Below the pieces are notes generated by a model. It was not told the origin of the DNA, searched no databases, and saw only the letters and a program-made list of their open reading frames with translations. From Leptospira biflexa serovar Patoc strain 'Patoc 1 (Paris)' (GTDB lineage: Bacteria; Spirochaetota; Leptospiria; Leptospirales; Leptospiraceae), in contig NC_010602.1 of NCBI RefSeq assembly GCF_000017685.1, positions 3,235,001-3,299,000 of the forward strand: a stretch of DNA of 64,000 nt. Reading direction: 5' to 3'. Made by a program: the position numbers and the translations under genes. Positions 7,939-17,631 of the stretch are shown here, one piece after another; position 1 is the first letter of the stretch, and each line of letters starts with the position of its first letter.

Positions 7939-9327
7939 ATGGAACCAAAAAAAAGAAGAATCGAAACAGACTCTATGGGAGAAATCGAAGTAGATGCTTC
8001 ACGTTATTGGGGAGCGCAAACCGAACGTTCATTAAAGTACTTCCAAATCGGAAAGGACAAGTTCCCTAGAGAATTGATTCGCGCTTTAGGAATTGTCAAA
8101 AAAACATCGGCAATCATCAATTCAGAACTTGGCCTACTTGAAGAATCCAAAAAAGATCTGATCCTAAAGGCAGCAGAAGAAGTCATTGAAGGTTTGTTAG
8201 ATGATCATTTTCCACTTTCAGTTTGGCAAACAGGTTCCGGAACACAAACCAATATGAATGCCAATGAAGTGATTGCCAACAGAGCAAACGAACTTGTTGG
8301 TGCTAAATTGGGATCCAAATCCCCCATCCATCCCAATGATGATGTCAACAAAGGCCAAAGTTCCAATGATGTCTTCCCCACTGCGATGCACATTGCGACT
8401 GCCGAATCCATTCACAAAAACCTCATCCCAAATCTAAATTTACTCCAATCCAAACTGAATGAAAAATCAGAGAGCTTCCAAAACATCATTAAAATTGGAA
8501 GGACACATTTACAAGATGCCACTCCCCTTACCTTGGGACAGGAATTTTCTGGTTATGCCGCGCAACTTTCCTACAGCTTAGATCGAATTGAACGTGGATT
8601 ACCTTCCCTTTACAGACTCGCGTTAGGTGGGACAGCGGTGGGAACTGGACTCAATACCCATCCAGAATTCCCATTAAAAGTTGCGAGTGCCATTTCACAA
8701 GAGACAGGAATTCCATTTGTCACCGCTCCCAATAAATTTGAGGCACTCGCCGCCAATGATTCGCTCGTGGAAGTGAGTGGAATTTTAAAAACCATCGCTG
8801 CATCGCTTATGAAAATTGCCAATGATATCCGTTGGTTGTCTTCGGGACCGAGATCAGGGATCGGAGAAATTCAAATTCCTGAAAACGAACCTGGGTCCTC
8901 CATCATGCCTGGAAAAGTGAATCCGACGCAATCGGAAGCCCTCACCATGATCTGTGCCCAAGTGATTGGAAACGATGTTGCGGTCACGATTGGAGGTGCT
9001 TCTGGTAATTTTGAACTCAATGTATTTAAGCCTCTTATAATTTTTAATGTTCTTAATTCAATTCGACTTCTATCTGATGGATGTCGTTCTTTTGCAAATC
9101 ATTGTGTTGAAGGGATCAAAGCGAATGAATCGAAGATCCAGTCAAATCTAAATCAATCATTGATGCTTGTGACAGCCTTAAACCCACATATTGGGTATGA
9201 TAAAGCAGCAAAGATCGCCAAACTGGCATTTAGCGATAATCTAACATTGAAAGAAGCCGGAATCAAACTAGGATTTTTGACAAAGGAAGAATTTGATAAA
9301 TGGGTAAACCCGAAGGATATGATTTAA
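7939..9327 (+). CDS. fumC: Fumarate hydratase class II
   Basis: This 462-residue enzyme is the oxygen-stable, iron-independent fumarase of the TCA cycle, converting fumarate to malate in the cytoplasm as a homotetramer. Family signatures are all present: [13 protein letters not shown], the substrate-binding region [16 protein letters not shown], and the fumarase/aspartase signature [15 protein letters not shown] that carries the catalytic serine loop. Its length equals the family norm. AAGGA at 7923-7927 lies about ten bases before the ATG. A class I fumarase lies 4.6 kb downstream on the opposite strand, so both fumarase types are encoded close together. Confidence 0.96.
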   Translation: MEPKKRRIETDSMGEIEVDASRYWGAQTERSLKYFQIGKDKFPRELIRALGIVKKTSAIINSELGLLEESKKDLILKAAEEVIEGLLDDHFPLSVWQTGSGTQTNMNANEVIANRANELVGAKLGSKSPIHPNDDVNKGQSSNDVFPTAMHIATAESIHKNLIPNLNLLQSKLNEKSESFQNIIKIGRTHLQDATPLTLGQEFSGYAAQLSYSLDRIERGLPSLYRLALGGTAVGTGLNTHPEFPLKVASAISQETGIPFVTAPNKFEALAANDSLVEVSGILKTIAASLMKIANDIRWLSSGPRSGIGEIQIPENEPGSSIMPGKVNPTQSEALTMICAQVIGNDVAVTIGGASGNFELNVFKPLIIFNVLNSIRLLSDGCRSFANHCVEGIKANESKIQSNLNQSLMLVTALNPHIGYDKAAKIAKLAFSDNLTLKEAGIKLGFLTKEEFDKWVNPKDMI

Positions 9328-9367
9328 AAGAATACCATTCTTTCTAGAATTCTTTGCGATCTAAAGT

Positions 9368-9754
9368 TCAAACTTGTTTGCGAATCCTTTCCCAAAAGTG
9401 TTTACGCCAATTTTCTTCAACATCGGTAATTCGCTCTTTCGGAACTCCTCGGTGTATCAGTATCAATTCTGTTCCACCATCGTTGGTTTCCGTCAAAGTA
9501 AAAGAAGCCATTGAAAAAATTCCTTCAGGAAAATCAAATCTTCGCCAGGCTTGTACAATTCTCCTCGATGGTTTTAGGTCAACAATGATGCCTGAAACTT
9601 TTCCAGACATAATTGTAAAAGTACCTCCAATCTTTTGGCTAATCACAGAAGTCTCACCAGTGAGTTCAGATACTTTCTTTGAATCAGTCAACCAATGGTA
9701 AATTGTTTCGGGAGAATCTTTAAACTTAACTTTTTGTTGAATCGTTTTACACAT
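9368..9754 (-). CDS. SRPBCC / AHSA1-like domain protein
   Basis: A 128-residue protein with the START-like fold of the Aha1 C-terminal (AHSA1) family. It opens IQQKVKFKDSPETIYHWLTDSKK, has the GGTFTIMSGKVSG turn, the RRIVQAWRRFDFPEG strand, and ends with the typical THRGVPKE-like and NWRKHFWERI helix. These proteins bind hydrophobic ligands or assist Hsp90-type chaperones; a specific ligand cannot be deduced. It is convergent with fumC and its 5' end faces the methyltransferase gene. It encodes no signal peptide. Confidence 0.8.
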   Translation of the reverse strand: MCKTIQQKVKFKDSPETIYHWLTDSKKVSELTGETSVISQKIGGTFTIMSGKVSGIIVDLKPSRRIVQAWRRFDFPEGIFSMASFTLTETNDGGTELILIHRGVPKERITDVEENWRKHFWERIRKQV

Positions 9755-9839
9755 TTTAGTTAACCAATTGAATTTTGAGGTTAGATACTATTAAATTAAA
9801 AACAGACGAACAATAAAAATTTTTCGTTAAACGATCTAC

Positions 9840-10568
9840 TTATTTTGCTGCAACGATCAAATTCATCCTTTGGAAATCTTCCAAAATTTCAATTTGAAAT
9901 CCAATTTCTTTTAATAGATTTTGTATCATGGCAAGCGTTATGCGAACTTTCTGATAAGAACTCACCCGCATCTCCCAATTTCCCTTGACTCTTTCATATA
10001 ATAAATCTGTCACAGAAACGGCTTCATCTGCATAATCGAGAATACAAGTATGAATCCGATTTTCATCCGACTTGACTGGAATGAATCTTTCCTGATCCTG
10101 AAGTGGCTTCGAATAATCTCGAAAACTTAAAATGAATTTTCCTCCTGGTATGATTTGAGAATAACAATTTTGTACCCATTGTTTGATTTCTGCAAACGAT
10201 GCCAAATGTGATATTGTATCTCCGCAACAAAGAATTAATTCAGGATTGATGTCTTTCCATAATTCAAAATTTGTGATCTCACCATCGATGACTTGCATTG
10301 GCAATGATCTCTCTTTAATATTATGCTTTAACTCATTCAGTAATTGTGGATTGAAATCAATTGCCGTCACTTCATATCCCAATTCTGCGAGTGGGATTGC
10401 TTGCATTCCATTTCCAGCTCCCATATCAATCGCTTTTTTGTTGAATTTTGGAGTTAAATTTTGACGTTCAAGAAATGATTTAAACTCTTCTGATTTCTTT
10501 ACCCAATCACCTAACATCCATGTATAAAAATTTCCTAAATGTGACTCATAGTGTTTTTTTACATTCAT
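9840..10568 (-). CDS. SAM-dependent class I methyltransferase
   Basis: About 242 residues. SAM-binding motif I is DMGAGNGMQAIPLAE, followed by the acidic strand end AIDFNPQLL, motif II (ELILCCGDTISHL) and the post-motif strand KFILSFRDYS. This is a Methyltransf_25-like fold with no obvious DNA- or RNA-binding extension, so a small-molecule substrate is likely. I place the start at ATG 10568, six bases past the stop of the TrmO-like fragment; the longer frame overlaps that fragment. Substrate unknown. Confidence 0.75.
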   Translation of the reverse strand: MNVKKHYESHLGNFYTWMLGDWVKKSEEFKSFLERQNLTPKFNKKAIDMGAGNGMQAIPLAELGYEVTAIDFNPQLLNELKHNIKERSLPMQVIDGEITNFELWKDINPELILCCGDTISHLASFAEIKQWVQNCYSQIIPGGKFILSFRDYSKPLQDQERFIPVKSDENRIHTCILDYADEAVSVTDLLYERVKGNWEMRVSSYQKVRITLAMIQNLLKEIGFQIEILEDFQRMNLIVAAK

Positions 10569-10573
10569 ACCAA

Positions 10574-10837
10574 TTACCAATAATGTTTCATGAGGTCCGT
10601 TGCCCATTCTGTTTGCCGAATGGAAGATTGGGGTTCAAATTCTCTTAAAACTGGTTTTATATCCAAAACGGGAGTTCCATCAATTGCGTCCAGATACTTA
10701 ACAGTCAATTGATTGCCTTCTAATTTGACCAGTTCCACAGTACAAATTCCAAGTTGGTTAGGACGATCCTTTTTTCTTTGAGCAAAAATACCAACCTTAG
10801 GATAGTTTGGATTCCCGCGAGGATGATTTTCATTCAA
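10574..10837 (-). pseudogene. 5'-truncated TrmO-like (TsaA domain) methyltransferase fragment
   Basis: The 87 residues match the C-terminal half of TrmO/TsaA-type tRNA (t6A37) methyltransferases: HPRGNPNYPKVGIFAQR, the RPNQLG SAM-site motif and DAIDGTPVLDIKP. Full-length short-form members are about 150 residues. The first 60-70, including the usual IGxVxS start and the FSHxxVxxxFH segment, are absent. The frame opens at a TTG directly after an in-frame TGA (10843-10841), and only about 165 bases separate it from the next divergent gene, too little for the missing half. It is probably a remnant; a short functional variant cannot be excluded. Confidence 0.7.
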
Positions 10838-11005
10838 TTTTCATCGATCTTTACCACCCATGATTCCAGAAAAAATTCTATACGTATTTTTCACTTCAAA
10901 AAATATTTGAGGGAAAAAAGAAAACGGAATAGGTTATTTCACACCTAACGGGCATTTTGTTTATTCGGATAATACAGAATACCAATCGAATCAAGGAAAT
11001 TTTTT

Positions 11006-11971
11006 TTGTTTCAAAGGGACATTTTCAATTACTATCTCTTTTTATTTCTAATTCCGCTTCTTTTCCCTCTCACTGCGGAACCAAAGAGCCTCAATGCACA
11101 CAATGACTCATTCGAATACGTTTTCACGACTCAAATGGATTCCCGAATATCCCAAAACAGAACCCCCATTTTTGTTTATGGTAGATTGGAAAAAAATGGA
11201 AAGATCAAACTCACAAGAGAGATGATACCAAAATCATCTTTACTAATGATAGTTCCTTCCTTTTCCGTTTGGAACGGGCCCATGAATCCGACCTTTGTAA
11301 ATCATTTCTCCCAGTCCATCGAATTGTTTCTTAAAACAAATCCAACAGCCAAAGGATTTGTCTTGGACGCTGAGTTTGGTGCAAACCAAACCAAACATTC
11401 TTATACCGATTTTGTTTGTTCCATCCACAAGCTGATAAAAACGAAAGATTCTCATCTTCAATTCCACTTAACGTTATTTCCACCGAATCATCCAGACCAA
11501 CATGATTATTATAATTGGGATGAATTATACCTTTGCTCTGATGCTTGGTTCATAATGTTCTATGATGAGCATAATCCAAGAACCAAATCTGGTCCCGTTT
11601 CCACATCAAATTGGATTGAATCAAATCTAGTTGCGATCGAAAGGAAACTTCTTCAGGAAAATGGAACATACACAGTATCCATCGCATCGATTCGTAAAAA
11701 ATTTTTTTTGGGACTTCCTCTATATGGTTATGGAAAAAACAAAGCTGGTAAATTTGGGAAGGTTATTCCATTAAAAATGTTTACGGAATCTAAAGAATTT
11801 CAAACTTCATTTGAGGATTTTTTAAAGATAAATACGAAAAAAGATGAGATTTATTTACCTACCAAATACTTTTTACATCATTGGAAAAAAGAAAGCCGTC
11901 GCCTTGGGTATGGTGGTGTCGCGTATTGGAGAGAAGAATTTTTAGGGAATCAAAAACTTCAGAATGATTGA
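11006..11971 (+). CDS. Exported GH18-like glycosidase
   Basis: A 321-residue protein with a signal peptide (residues about 7-24). It shows the core of glycoside hydrolase family 18 proteins of the YaaH/SleL type: AKGFVLDAEFG fits the DxxDxDxE strand in reduced form with a putative catalytic Glu, MFYDEHNPRTKSGPVS matches the YDEH...GPV motif, LGLPLYGYGK matches the GIPxYGYxW strand, and GGVAYWREEF the last barrel strand. Such enzymes cleave beta-1,4 N-acetylglucosamine links in peptidoglycan or chitin. Translation starts at TTG 11006, with AAGGA at 10993-10997. The usual tryptophan after YGY is missing, so activity is uncertain. Confidence 0.72.
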   Translation: MFQRDIFNYYLFLFLIPLLFPLTAEPKSLNAHNDSFEYVFTTQMDSRISQNRTPIFVYGRLEKNGKIKLTREMIPKSSLLMIVPSFSVWNGPMNPTFVNHFSQSIELFLKTNPTAKGFVLDAEFGANQTKHSYTDFVCSIHKLIKTKDSHLQFHLTLFPPNHPDQHDYYNWDELYLCSDAWFIMFYDEHNPRTKSGPVSTSNWIESNLVAIERKLLQENGTYTVSIASIRKKFFLGLPLYGYGKNKAGKFGKVIPLKMFTESKEFQTSFEDFLKINTKKDEIYLPTKYFLHHWKKESRRLGYGGVAYWREEFLGNQKLQND

Positions 11972-11979
11972 TTTTTTGA

Positions 11980-13923
11980 TTATTGATAGTCTCTGTTTTG
12001 TGGTAAAAAAAATTCAAATGATAATGGTTCTCTGTGTAAAATTGGTCTTGATGCATCGCCCGACCATTCAAAACAAGAAACAAACTGAAAGTTTTTGTCA
12101 TCTCTCTTGGCTTCGCCATCTTCTGTTTGATGCTCGATCCGAAAATGTGCACCACATGATTCTTCTCTCAGAAGTGCATCCAAACACATAAGTTCGGCTA
12201 ACTCCAGATAGTCTTTCATTCTACCCGCTTTCTCTAATTCTGCATTTTTTGTAAACGAGTCACTTGGAATCCTTATATTTCCGGATAAAAATTCATTTCT
12301 TAAATTTTGGATTGTTTTAACTGCCGATTCTAATTCAGATTTGGAACGTTTAAGACCACACGAATCGTATAGAATTTTGCCTAATTCTTTATGGTATTCA
12401 TCTATAAGCTTTTTCCCATTTGCATTTGTATAAAATTGAATTTCTTTTTGGATCGTTTCTTCTGCTTCTTTAAAACTAGGGTGATCAGTGGAAACAAGAT
12501 TAGAATCTACTTTGTCATAAAGATAATTTGGAAGAGTTGCCGGTAGAATAAAATAACCATCGACTGACGCTTGTAATAGTGAATTTGCTCCTAATCGATT
12601 CGCACCATGATCAGCGAAATTTGCTTCTCCTATCGCATAAAGTCCTGGAACATTTGTCATTAACTCATAATCAACCCACAATCCGCCCATAGAAAAATGA
12701 GCAGATGGAGAAATTAACATAGGTTCGGTTAACGGATCTACATCGGTTATTTTTTTGTACATATCAAAAAGATTGCCATACCGTGCCCTTAATACTTCTT
12801 CTCCCAATGTTTTTTTTGCGTCTTTAAAATCTAGATAGACTGCATTCTTAAGTGGGCCAACACCAAATCCCAAATCAATTCTCTCTTTTGCTGCACGGGA
12901 GGAGATGTCCCTGGGCGCTAAATTACCATAAGAAGGATATTTTCTTTCTAGATAGTAATCCCTTTCTTCTTCCGGAATCTCTGCGGGAGGTCTCTTCTCA
13001 TCTTTTGACTTGGGTACCCAAATCCTACCATCATTTCGTAATGATTCGGACATTAAAGTAAGTTTGGATTGATAACTGTTGGTTTGTGGCAGGGACGTAG
13101 GATGGATTTGAGTCCAACTCGGATTTGCAAATAAAGCACCCTTTTTATGAGCTCGCCAAACTGCTGTTGCATTGCAACCTAAAGCTAATGTGGAAAGATA
13201 ATAGATTTTACCAAATCCGCCAGATGCAACAACAATCGCATGAGCTGAATGTTTTTCCAATTCTCCATTTAGTAAATTTCTAACAACAATTCCCTTAGCA
13301 TGACCATCAATGATGATGTAATCCAAAAGTTCAACATTGGTATACAATTGTACTTTGCCGAGATGAACTTGTCGCATCATTGTTTGGTAGGCACCAAGTA
13401 ACAATTGTTGACCAGTTTGACCTTTCGAATAAAAGGTTCGACTCACTTGTACTCCACCGAAAGAACGATTCTCTAAATAACCACCATACTCTCGATTAAA
13501 AGGAACTCCTTGTGAAACCGCAAGATCGATAAAAGGGATCGAACATTCTGCTAATCGATAAACGTTTGCCTCACGCGAGCGAAAGTCTCCACCTTTTAAG
13601 GTATCACGAAACATGCGGATGACACTGTCCCCGTCATTTTTATAATTTTTTGCCGCATTCACTCCACCTTGAGCGGCAATAGAATGGGCACGCCTCGCTG
13701 ATTCATGAAAACAAAAAGATGAAACTTGGTATCCTTGTTCAGCGAGTGTTGCTGCTGCTGCACTCCCAGAAAGGCCAGTGCCCACAACAATGATTTTAAA
13801 CTTCTTTCTGTTGTTAGGTGAAATTAATCTGGAATTCCTTTTAAAGAGATTCCATTTTTCTTCCAATGGACCATCTGGAATTTTAGCATTCCAAGGAAAT
13901 GACTTTCCCTCGTTTCCAACCAT
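11980..13923 (-). CDS. sdhA: Succinate dehydrogenase/fumarate reductase flavoprotein subunit
   Basis: About 647 residues with the Rossmann FAD-binding start VVGTGLSGSAAAATLAEQGY, the histidyl-FAD region (RAHSIAAQGGVNAAKN), the substrate motif HPTSLPQTNSYQSK and SESLRNDGRIW, and the GANRLGANSLLQASVDG signature. This is the longer, Bacteroidetes/spirochaete-type SdhA/FrdA, which interconverts succinate and fumarate as part of complex II. The neighbouring genes do not include the iron-sulfur (sdhB) or membrane (sdhC) subunits; the gene instead sits between two fumarase genes. The frame stays open to a TTG at 13938; I prefer ATG 13923, though neither has a good ribosome site. It may be a second, orphan flavoprotein. 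Confidence 0.88.
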   Translation of the reverse strand: MVGNEGKSFPWNAKIPDGPLEEKWNLFKRNSRLISPNNRKKFKIIVVGTGLSGSAAAATLAEQGYQVSSFCFHESARRAHSIAAQGGVNAAKNYKNDGDSVIRMFRDTLKGGDFRSREANVYRLAECSIPFIDLAVSQGVPFNREYGGYLENRSFGGVQVSRTFYSKGQTGQQLLLGAYQTMMRQVHLGKVQLYTNVELLDYIIIDGHAKGIVVRNLLNGELEKHSAHAIVVASGGFGKIYYLSTLALGCNATAVWRAHKKGALFANPSWTQIHPTSLPQTNSYQSKLTLMSESLRNDGRIWVPKSKDEKRPPAEIPEEERDYYLERKYPSYGNLAPRDISSRAAKERIDLGFGVGPLKNAVYLDFKDAKKTLGEEVLRARYGNLFDMYKKITDVDPLTEPMLISPSAHFSMGGLWVDYELMTNVPGLYAIGEANFADHGANRLGANSLLQASVDGYFILPATLPNYLYDKVDSNLVSTDHPSFKEAEETIQKEIQFYTNANGKKLIDEYHKELGKILYDSCGLKRSKSELESAVKTIQNLRNEFLSGNIRIPSDSFTKNAELEKAGRMKDYLELAELMCLDALLREESCGAHFRIEHQTEDGEAKRDDKNFQFVSCFEWSGDASRPILHREPLSFEFFLPQNRDYQ

Positions 13924-13966
13924 TTCAGCTATACTCAATCATGAAGATAAATTGTGTTGTTTTCTA

Positions 13967-15580
13967 TCAATGCAACATCTGGAAAAAGTCATTCCCTTTG
14001 TCATCAACTACGATGAATGCTGGGAAATTTTCCACATCGATGGACCAAACTGCTTCCATTCCCAGTTCTGGAAAATCTAATACTTCCACCTTTTTGATGT
14101 TTTCTTTGGCAAGGAGGGCCGCAGGGCCACCGATGGATCCGAGGTAAAATCCACCATTTTTTTTGCAGCTATCGGTTACAACTTTGGAACGATTCCCTTT
14201 CGCAAGAGTGATCATGGAATACCCTTTCTCTTGGAAAACAGGAACATAACTGTCCATACGACCCGCAGTGGTGGGTCCAAAAGATCCTGATGGCATCCCT
14301 TCTGGAGTTTTCGCAGGTCCCGCATAATACACAGGGTGATTTTTGAAATACTCAGGGAGAGTCTCCCCTTTGTCCATTTTCTCTTTCAATTTGGCATGAG
14401 CGATATCACGTGCCACGATTAATTTGCCACTGAGCATCACACGTGTTTTGACAGGATACTTTGTGAGTACTTTTAAAATTTCGGGCATCGGTTGGTTGAG
14501 ATCAATATGCACCGATTCGGAACTAGAATCCACTTCATCGATGGTTGGCAAATACTTGGAAGGATCGTACTCGAGTTTTTCTAAGAAGATACCATCTTTG
14601 GTGATCTTTGCTTTGATGTTCCGATCCGCACTGCAACTCACACCGAGTCCTACGGGGCAAGAGGCACCGTGACGCGGAAGGCGGATCACTTTAAAGTCAT
14701 GAGCCAAATACTTTCCACCAAACTGTGCCCCGATACCGGATTTTTGAGCGGCTAACAACATTTTGGCTTCGAGTTCCGTGTCACGGAATGCCGAACCAAA
14801 TTTGTCTCCTTTGGTTGGTAGATGGTCTAAATACCCAGCTGACGCTAGTTTTACGGTCTTTAGATTGGCTTCTGCTGATGTTCCTCCAATCACCACAGCA
14901 ATATGGTAAGGAGGACATGCCGCCGTTCCTAAATTGGCAACTTTGTCTGCGATGAACTTTTCGAGAGAAGTAGGATTCAGAAGTGCTTTTGTTTCTTGGA
15001 AGAGATAGGTTTTGTTCGCTGACCCACCTCCTTTTGCCAAAAAGAGAAAACTATATTTGTCACCAGGTGTTGCATAAATATCAATTTGCGCTGGTAAATT
15101 GGATCCAGAATTCACTTCCTCATACATGGTAAGAGGTAACACTTGGGAATAACGCAGGTTCCGATTCACATAGGTATTATAGATTCCTTTCGAGAGTGCT
15201 TCCGCATCATTGCCACCTGTAATGACATACTCTCCTTTTTTTGCCATGACAATCCCAGTTCCCGTATCTTGGCAGGATGGTAATTGTTTGTCAGCAGCGA
15301 TCACAGCATTTTTAAGAAGTGCCATTGCCACAAAACGGTCATTAGGCGTTGCTTCAGGGTCATCTAAAATTTTACGCACCTTTGTGAGATGTTCAGTCCT
15401 TAAATAAAAAGATACATCTTCCATTGCTTTTTCTGCAAGGAAGGTGAGACCTTCTGGTTCCACTTTCAGAATTTCTTTGTCACCAAATGGGACTGTGCTT
15501 ACATAATCTTTTGTCAAAAGTTTGTATTCGGTTGTGTCCTCTGTGAGTGGAAACGGATCGGCGTAAAAGTATTCTGGCAT
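13967..15580 (-). CDS. fumA: Fumarate hydratase class I (iron-sulfur)
   Basis: A 537-residue single-chain class I fumarase holding a [4Fe-4S] cluster. The N-terminal alpha domain contains PSCQDTGTG and the cluster cysteine region TAACPPYH, a further pair sits in CPVGLGVSC, and the C-terminal beta domain has [14 protein letters not shown] and [12 protein letters not shown]. It hydrates fumarate to malate and is oxygen-labile in other bacteria. GAGG lies five bases before the ATG. The orphan flavoprotein gene follows 43 bases downstream on the same strand, so a fumA-sdhA operon is likely. Confidence 0.94.
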   Translation of the reverse strand: MPEYFYADPFPLTEDTTEYKLLTKDYVSTVPFGDKEILKVEPEGLTFLAEKAMEDVSFYLRTEHLTKVRKILDDPEATPNDRFVAMALLKNAVIAADKQLPSCQDTGTGIVMAKKGEYVITGGNDAEALSKGIYNTYVNRNLRYSQVLPLTMYEEVNSGSNLPAQIDIYATPGDKYSFLFLAKGGGSANKTYLFQETKALLNPTSLEKFIADKVANLGTAACPPYHIAVVIGGTSAEANLKTVKLASAGYLDHLPTKGDKFGSAFRDTELEAKMLLAAQKSGIGAQFGGKYLAHDFKVIRLPRHGASCPVGLGVSCSADRNIKAKITKDGIFLEKLEYDPSKYLPTIDEVDSSSESVHIDLNQPMPEILKVLTKYPVKTRVMLSGKLIVARDIAHAKLKEKMDKGETLPEYFKNHPVYYAGPAKTPEGMPSGSFGPTTAGRMDSYVPVFQEKGYSMITLAKGNRSKVVTDSCKKNGGFYLGSIGGPAALLAKENIKKVEVLDFPELGMEAVWSIDVENFPAFIVVDDKGNDFFQMLH

Positions 15581-15679
15581 AGAAACCTCTATTTGGTACT
15601 TCTAATCTGAAAGGAAACCTTCTTTCGTAAATGAATTTTTCACGACACAAAATCAAGATTCTCCTACGATTGATTCCCA

Positions 15680-16279
15680 ATGGAACCAAATGTTTTTGAC
15701 CAAATCGCAAATCAATATGATACAGAAGAGCGAATCCAACTTGCTCGTCATATTTTGGCAAAATTGGAACCTGTGCTTCTAGAAATTTCAAACAAAACTC
15801 TACTTGATTTTGGGTGTGGCACGGGACTCCTCGGAATCCCACTCACTTCCCTTTACAAAGAAGTGATTCTTTCTGATGGCTCAAAAGTAATGTTAGATGT
15901 GGTGGATTCCAAAATCAAAGCCAAAGAAATCCAAAATGCAAAAACGATAGCGCCTAACGACTTGGCGAAATCTGGTGCTTTGCCTGTGGATCATATTTTA
16001 ATGTCACTTGTCCTATTACACATTCCTAACACGAAACAAATTCTAGAAACGATTCACTCCTATTTAAAACCAGGTGGGACACTCTATCTTATTGACTTTG
16101 ATGAAAACAAAAAGGTATCCCATCCCAAAGTACACAGTGGATTTAAGCAAATTGCTTTGATGGAATTATTGAAAGAAGTGGGATTCCAAACGGTTTCTTC
16201 TTCCATCATTTTGGAAGAGAAAAAAGTTTTTATGAATGAGGACGCCTCTCTTTTCCTAATGGTCGCCGAAAGAGAATAG
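15680..16279 (+). CDS. SAM-dependent methyltransferase
   Basis: A 199-residue class I methyltransferase. Motif I is LLDFGCGTGLLGIPL (residues about 41-55), motif II region VDHILMSLVLLHIP, and the strand GGTLYLIDFDEN follows. The N-terminal DQIANQYDTEERIQLAR is typical of Methyltransf_11/25 small-molecule enzymes. The C-terminal 40 residues (HPKVHSGFKQIALMELLKEVGFQ) are also found in this group. No partner suggests a substrate. It is divergent from fumA, with 99 bases between the starts. Confidence 0.8.
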   Translation: MEPNVFDQIANQYDTEERIQLARHILAKLEPVLLEISNKTLLDFGCGTGLLGIPLTSLYKEVILSDGSKVMLDVVDSKIKAKEIQNAKTIAPNDLAKSGALPVDHILMSLVLLHIPNTKQILETIHSYLKPGGTLYLIDFDENKKVSHPKVHSGFKQIALMELLKEVGFQTVSSSIILEEKKVFMNEDASLFLMVAERE

Positions 16280-16322
16280 GAAAGTGGAAAGGACTACAAG
16301 TCCCTTTCGTCTCATCAAATTG

Positions 16323-16340
16323 ATTCAAATCGATTTGAAT
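16323..16340. promoter_or_regulatory. 18-bp perfect palindrome
   Basis: ATTCAAATCGATTTGAAT reads identically on both strands. It lies in the 145-base gap between the convergent methyltransferase and DUF3703 genes, at the left edge of the metal island. No T run adjoins it, so it looks more like a protein-binding site or recombination relic than an intrinsic terminator. Confidence 0.4.
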
Positions 16341-16424
16341 TGAACAGAATTGAAGACAAATGAATGTTATGCGAATCTTTCGATCGATAGGATGGGTGGT
16401 GCGTGGGTTTCCAAAACTACCGAA

Positions 16425-16817
16425 TTAACCTTTCAACCCAGACAATCCCTTGGCTTCCGTGTCTGCATTCCATAGGAGCGATTTTAAATCGTCTGGGATG
16501 GGCATGGGGGCAAAGATGGGAACCGATGCACTGCCCGTATTGCCCACAGGGATCCGATTGAAAAGGCTCCCGATCCAACCAAAACTCATTCGGACAAATT
16601 GTCCGTATATTTCTTTCCCATCCAATTTACGGATTCCGAATACAAACATTCTGAAATGAACACCAGTATGAGAGACTGGGTGGTATTGTCCAAGGATATG
16701 GGCCCGTTCCAAATGGTGCCATGCCATGGAATCATTGTTTTGTGCTAAAAATTCTTTGTACTTTTGGAGTTCTATTTGATACGCAAGTTTCAAGTCTTTT
16801 GGCATTTTGAAATTCAT
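16425..16817 (-). CDS. DUF3703 family protein (copy 1)
   Basis: A 130-residue member of DUF3703, a family that recurrently accompanies heavy-metal efflux genes. Conserved features are the charged start MPKDLKLAYQIELQKY, the block AWHHLERAHILGQYHPVSHTGVHFRM and GSLFNRIPVGNTG. It follows the 3' remnant of an RND pump gene, and a second homologue at 19847-20152 likewise follows an intact pump gene. This copy is full length, with the C-terminal tail PIPDDLKSLL that copy 2 lacks. The function is unknown; histidines in the central block could bind metal. Confidence 0.8.
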   Translation of the reverse strand: MNFKMPKDLKLAYQIELQKYKEFLAQNNDSMAWHHLERAHILGQYHPVSHTGVHFRMFVFGIRKLDGKEIYGQFVRMSFGWIGSLFNRIPVGNTGSASVPIFAPMPIPDDLKSLLWNADTEAKGLSGLKG

Positions 16818-16905
16818 CTTATTTTATCCTTTTTTATCAATATTTGAATTTATACTTTTTTTATTTTAAAACAATCTTTGTCAAAACCTGATTTTTTATA
16901 ACATT

Positions 16906-17397
<492 letters not shown>

Positions 17398-17631
17398 CTA
17401 TAGAGATTTTTCAACTGTTTCCCCCTACTAATCCACTGAGTTCAATTTGTATATTCTCCTCTTACACGGAATTTATTTTCTCGTCTCCTTTTTCTTGTGT
17501 ATGCATACTAGCTCTCAAGTTAGTTGGTGTTTTTCCAATCAATTTATCGGCTTAATTGATTCAAGTGTCCAACCAATGTCAGACACGAAAGTATGCAGCA
17601 CTACACTAAGAAAAACCACAGAAAACTCGCA
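17398..17631. other. Gene-free gap inside the metal island
   Basis: These 234 bases lie between the pump remnant and the P-type ATPase. They hold a short perfect palindrome (GTATGCATAC, near 17499-17508) but no convincing gene, terminator or transposon end. A short open frame on the plus strand has no ribosome site and looks spurious. This is the likeliest place for the scar of the event that removed the 5' part of the pump gene. Confidence 0.4.
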
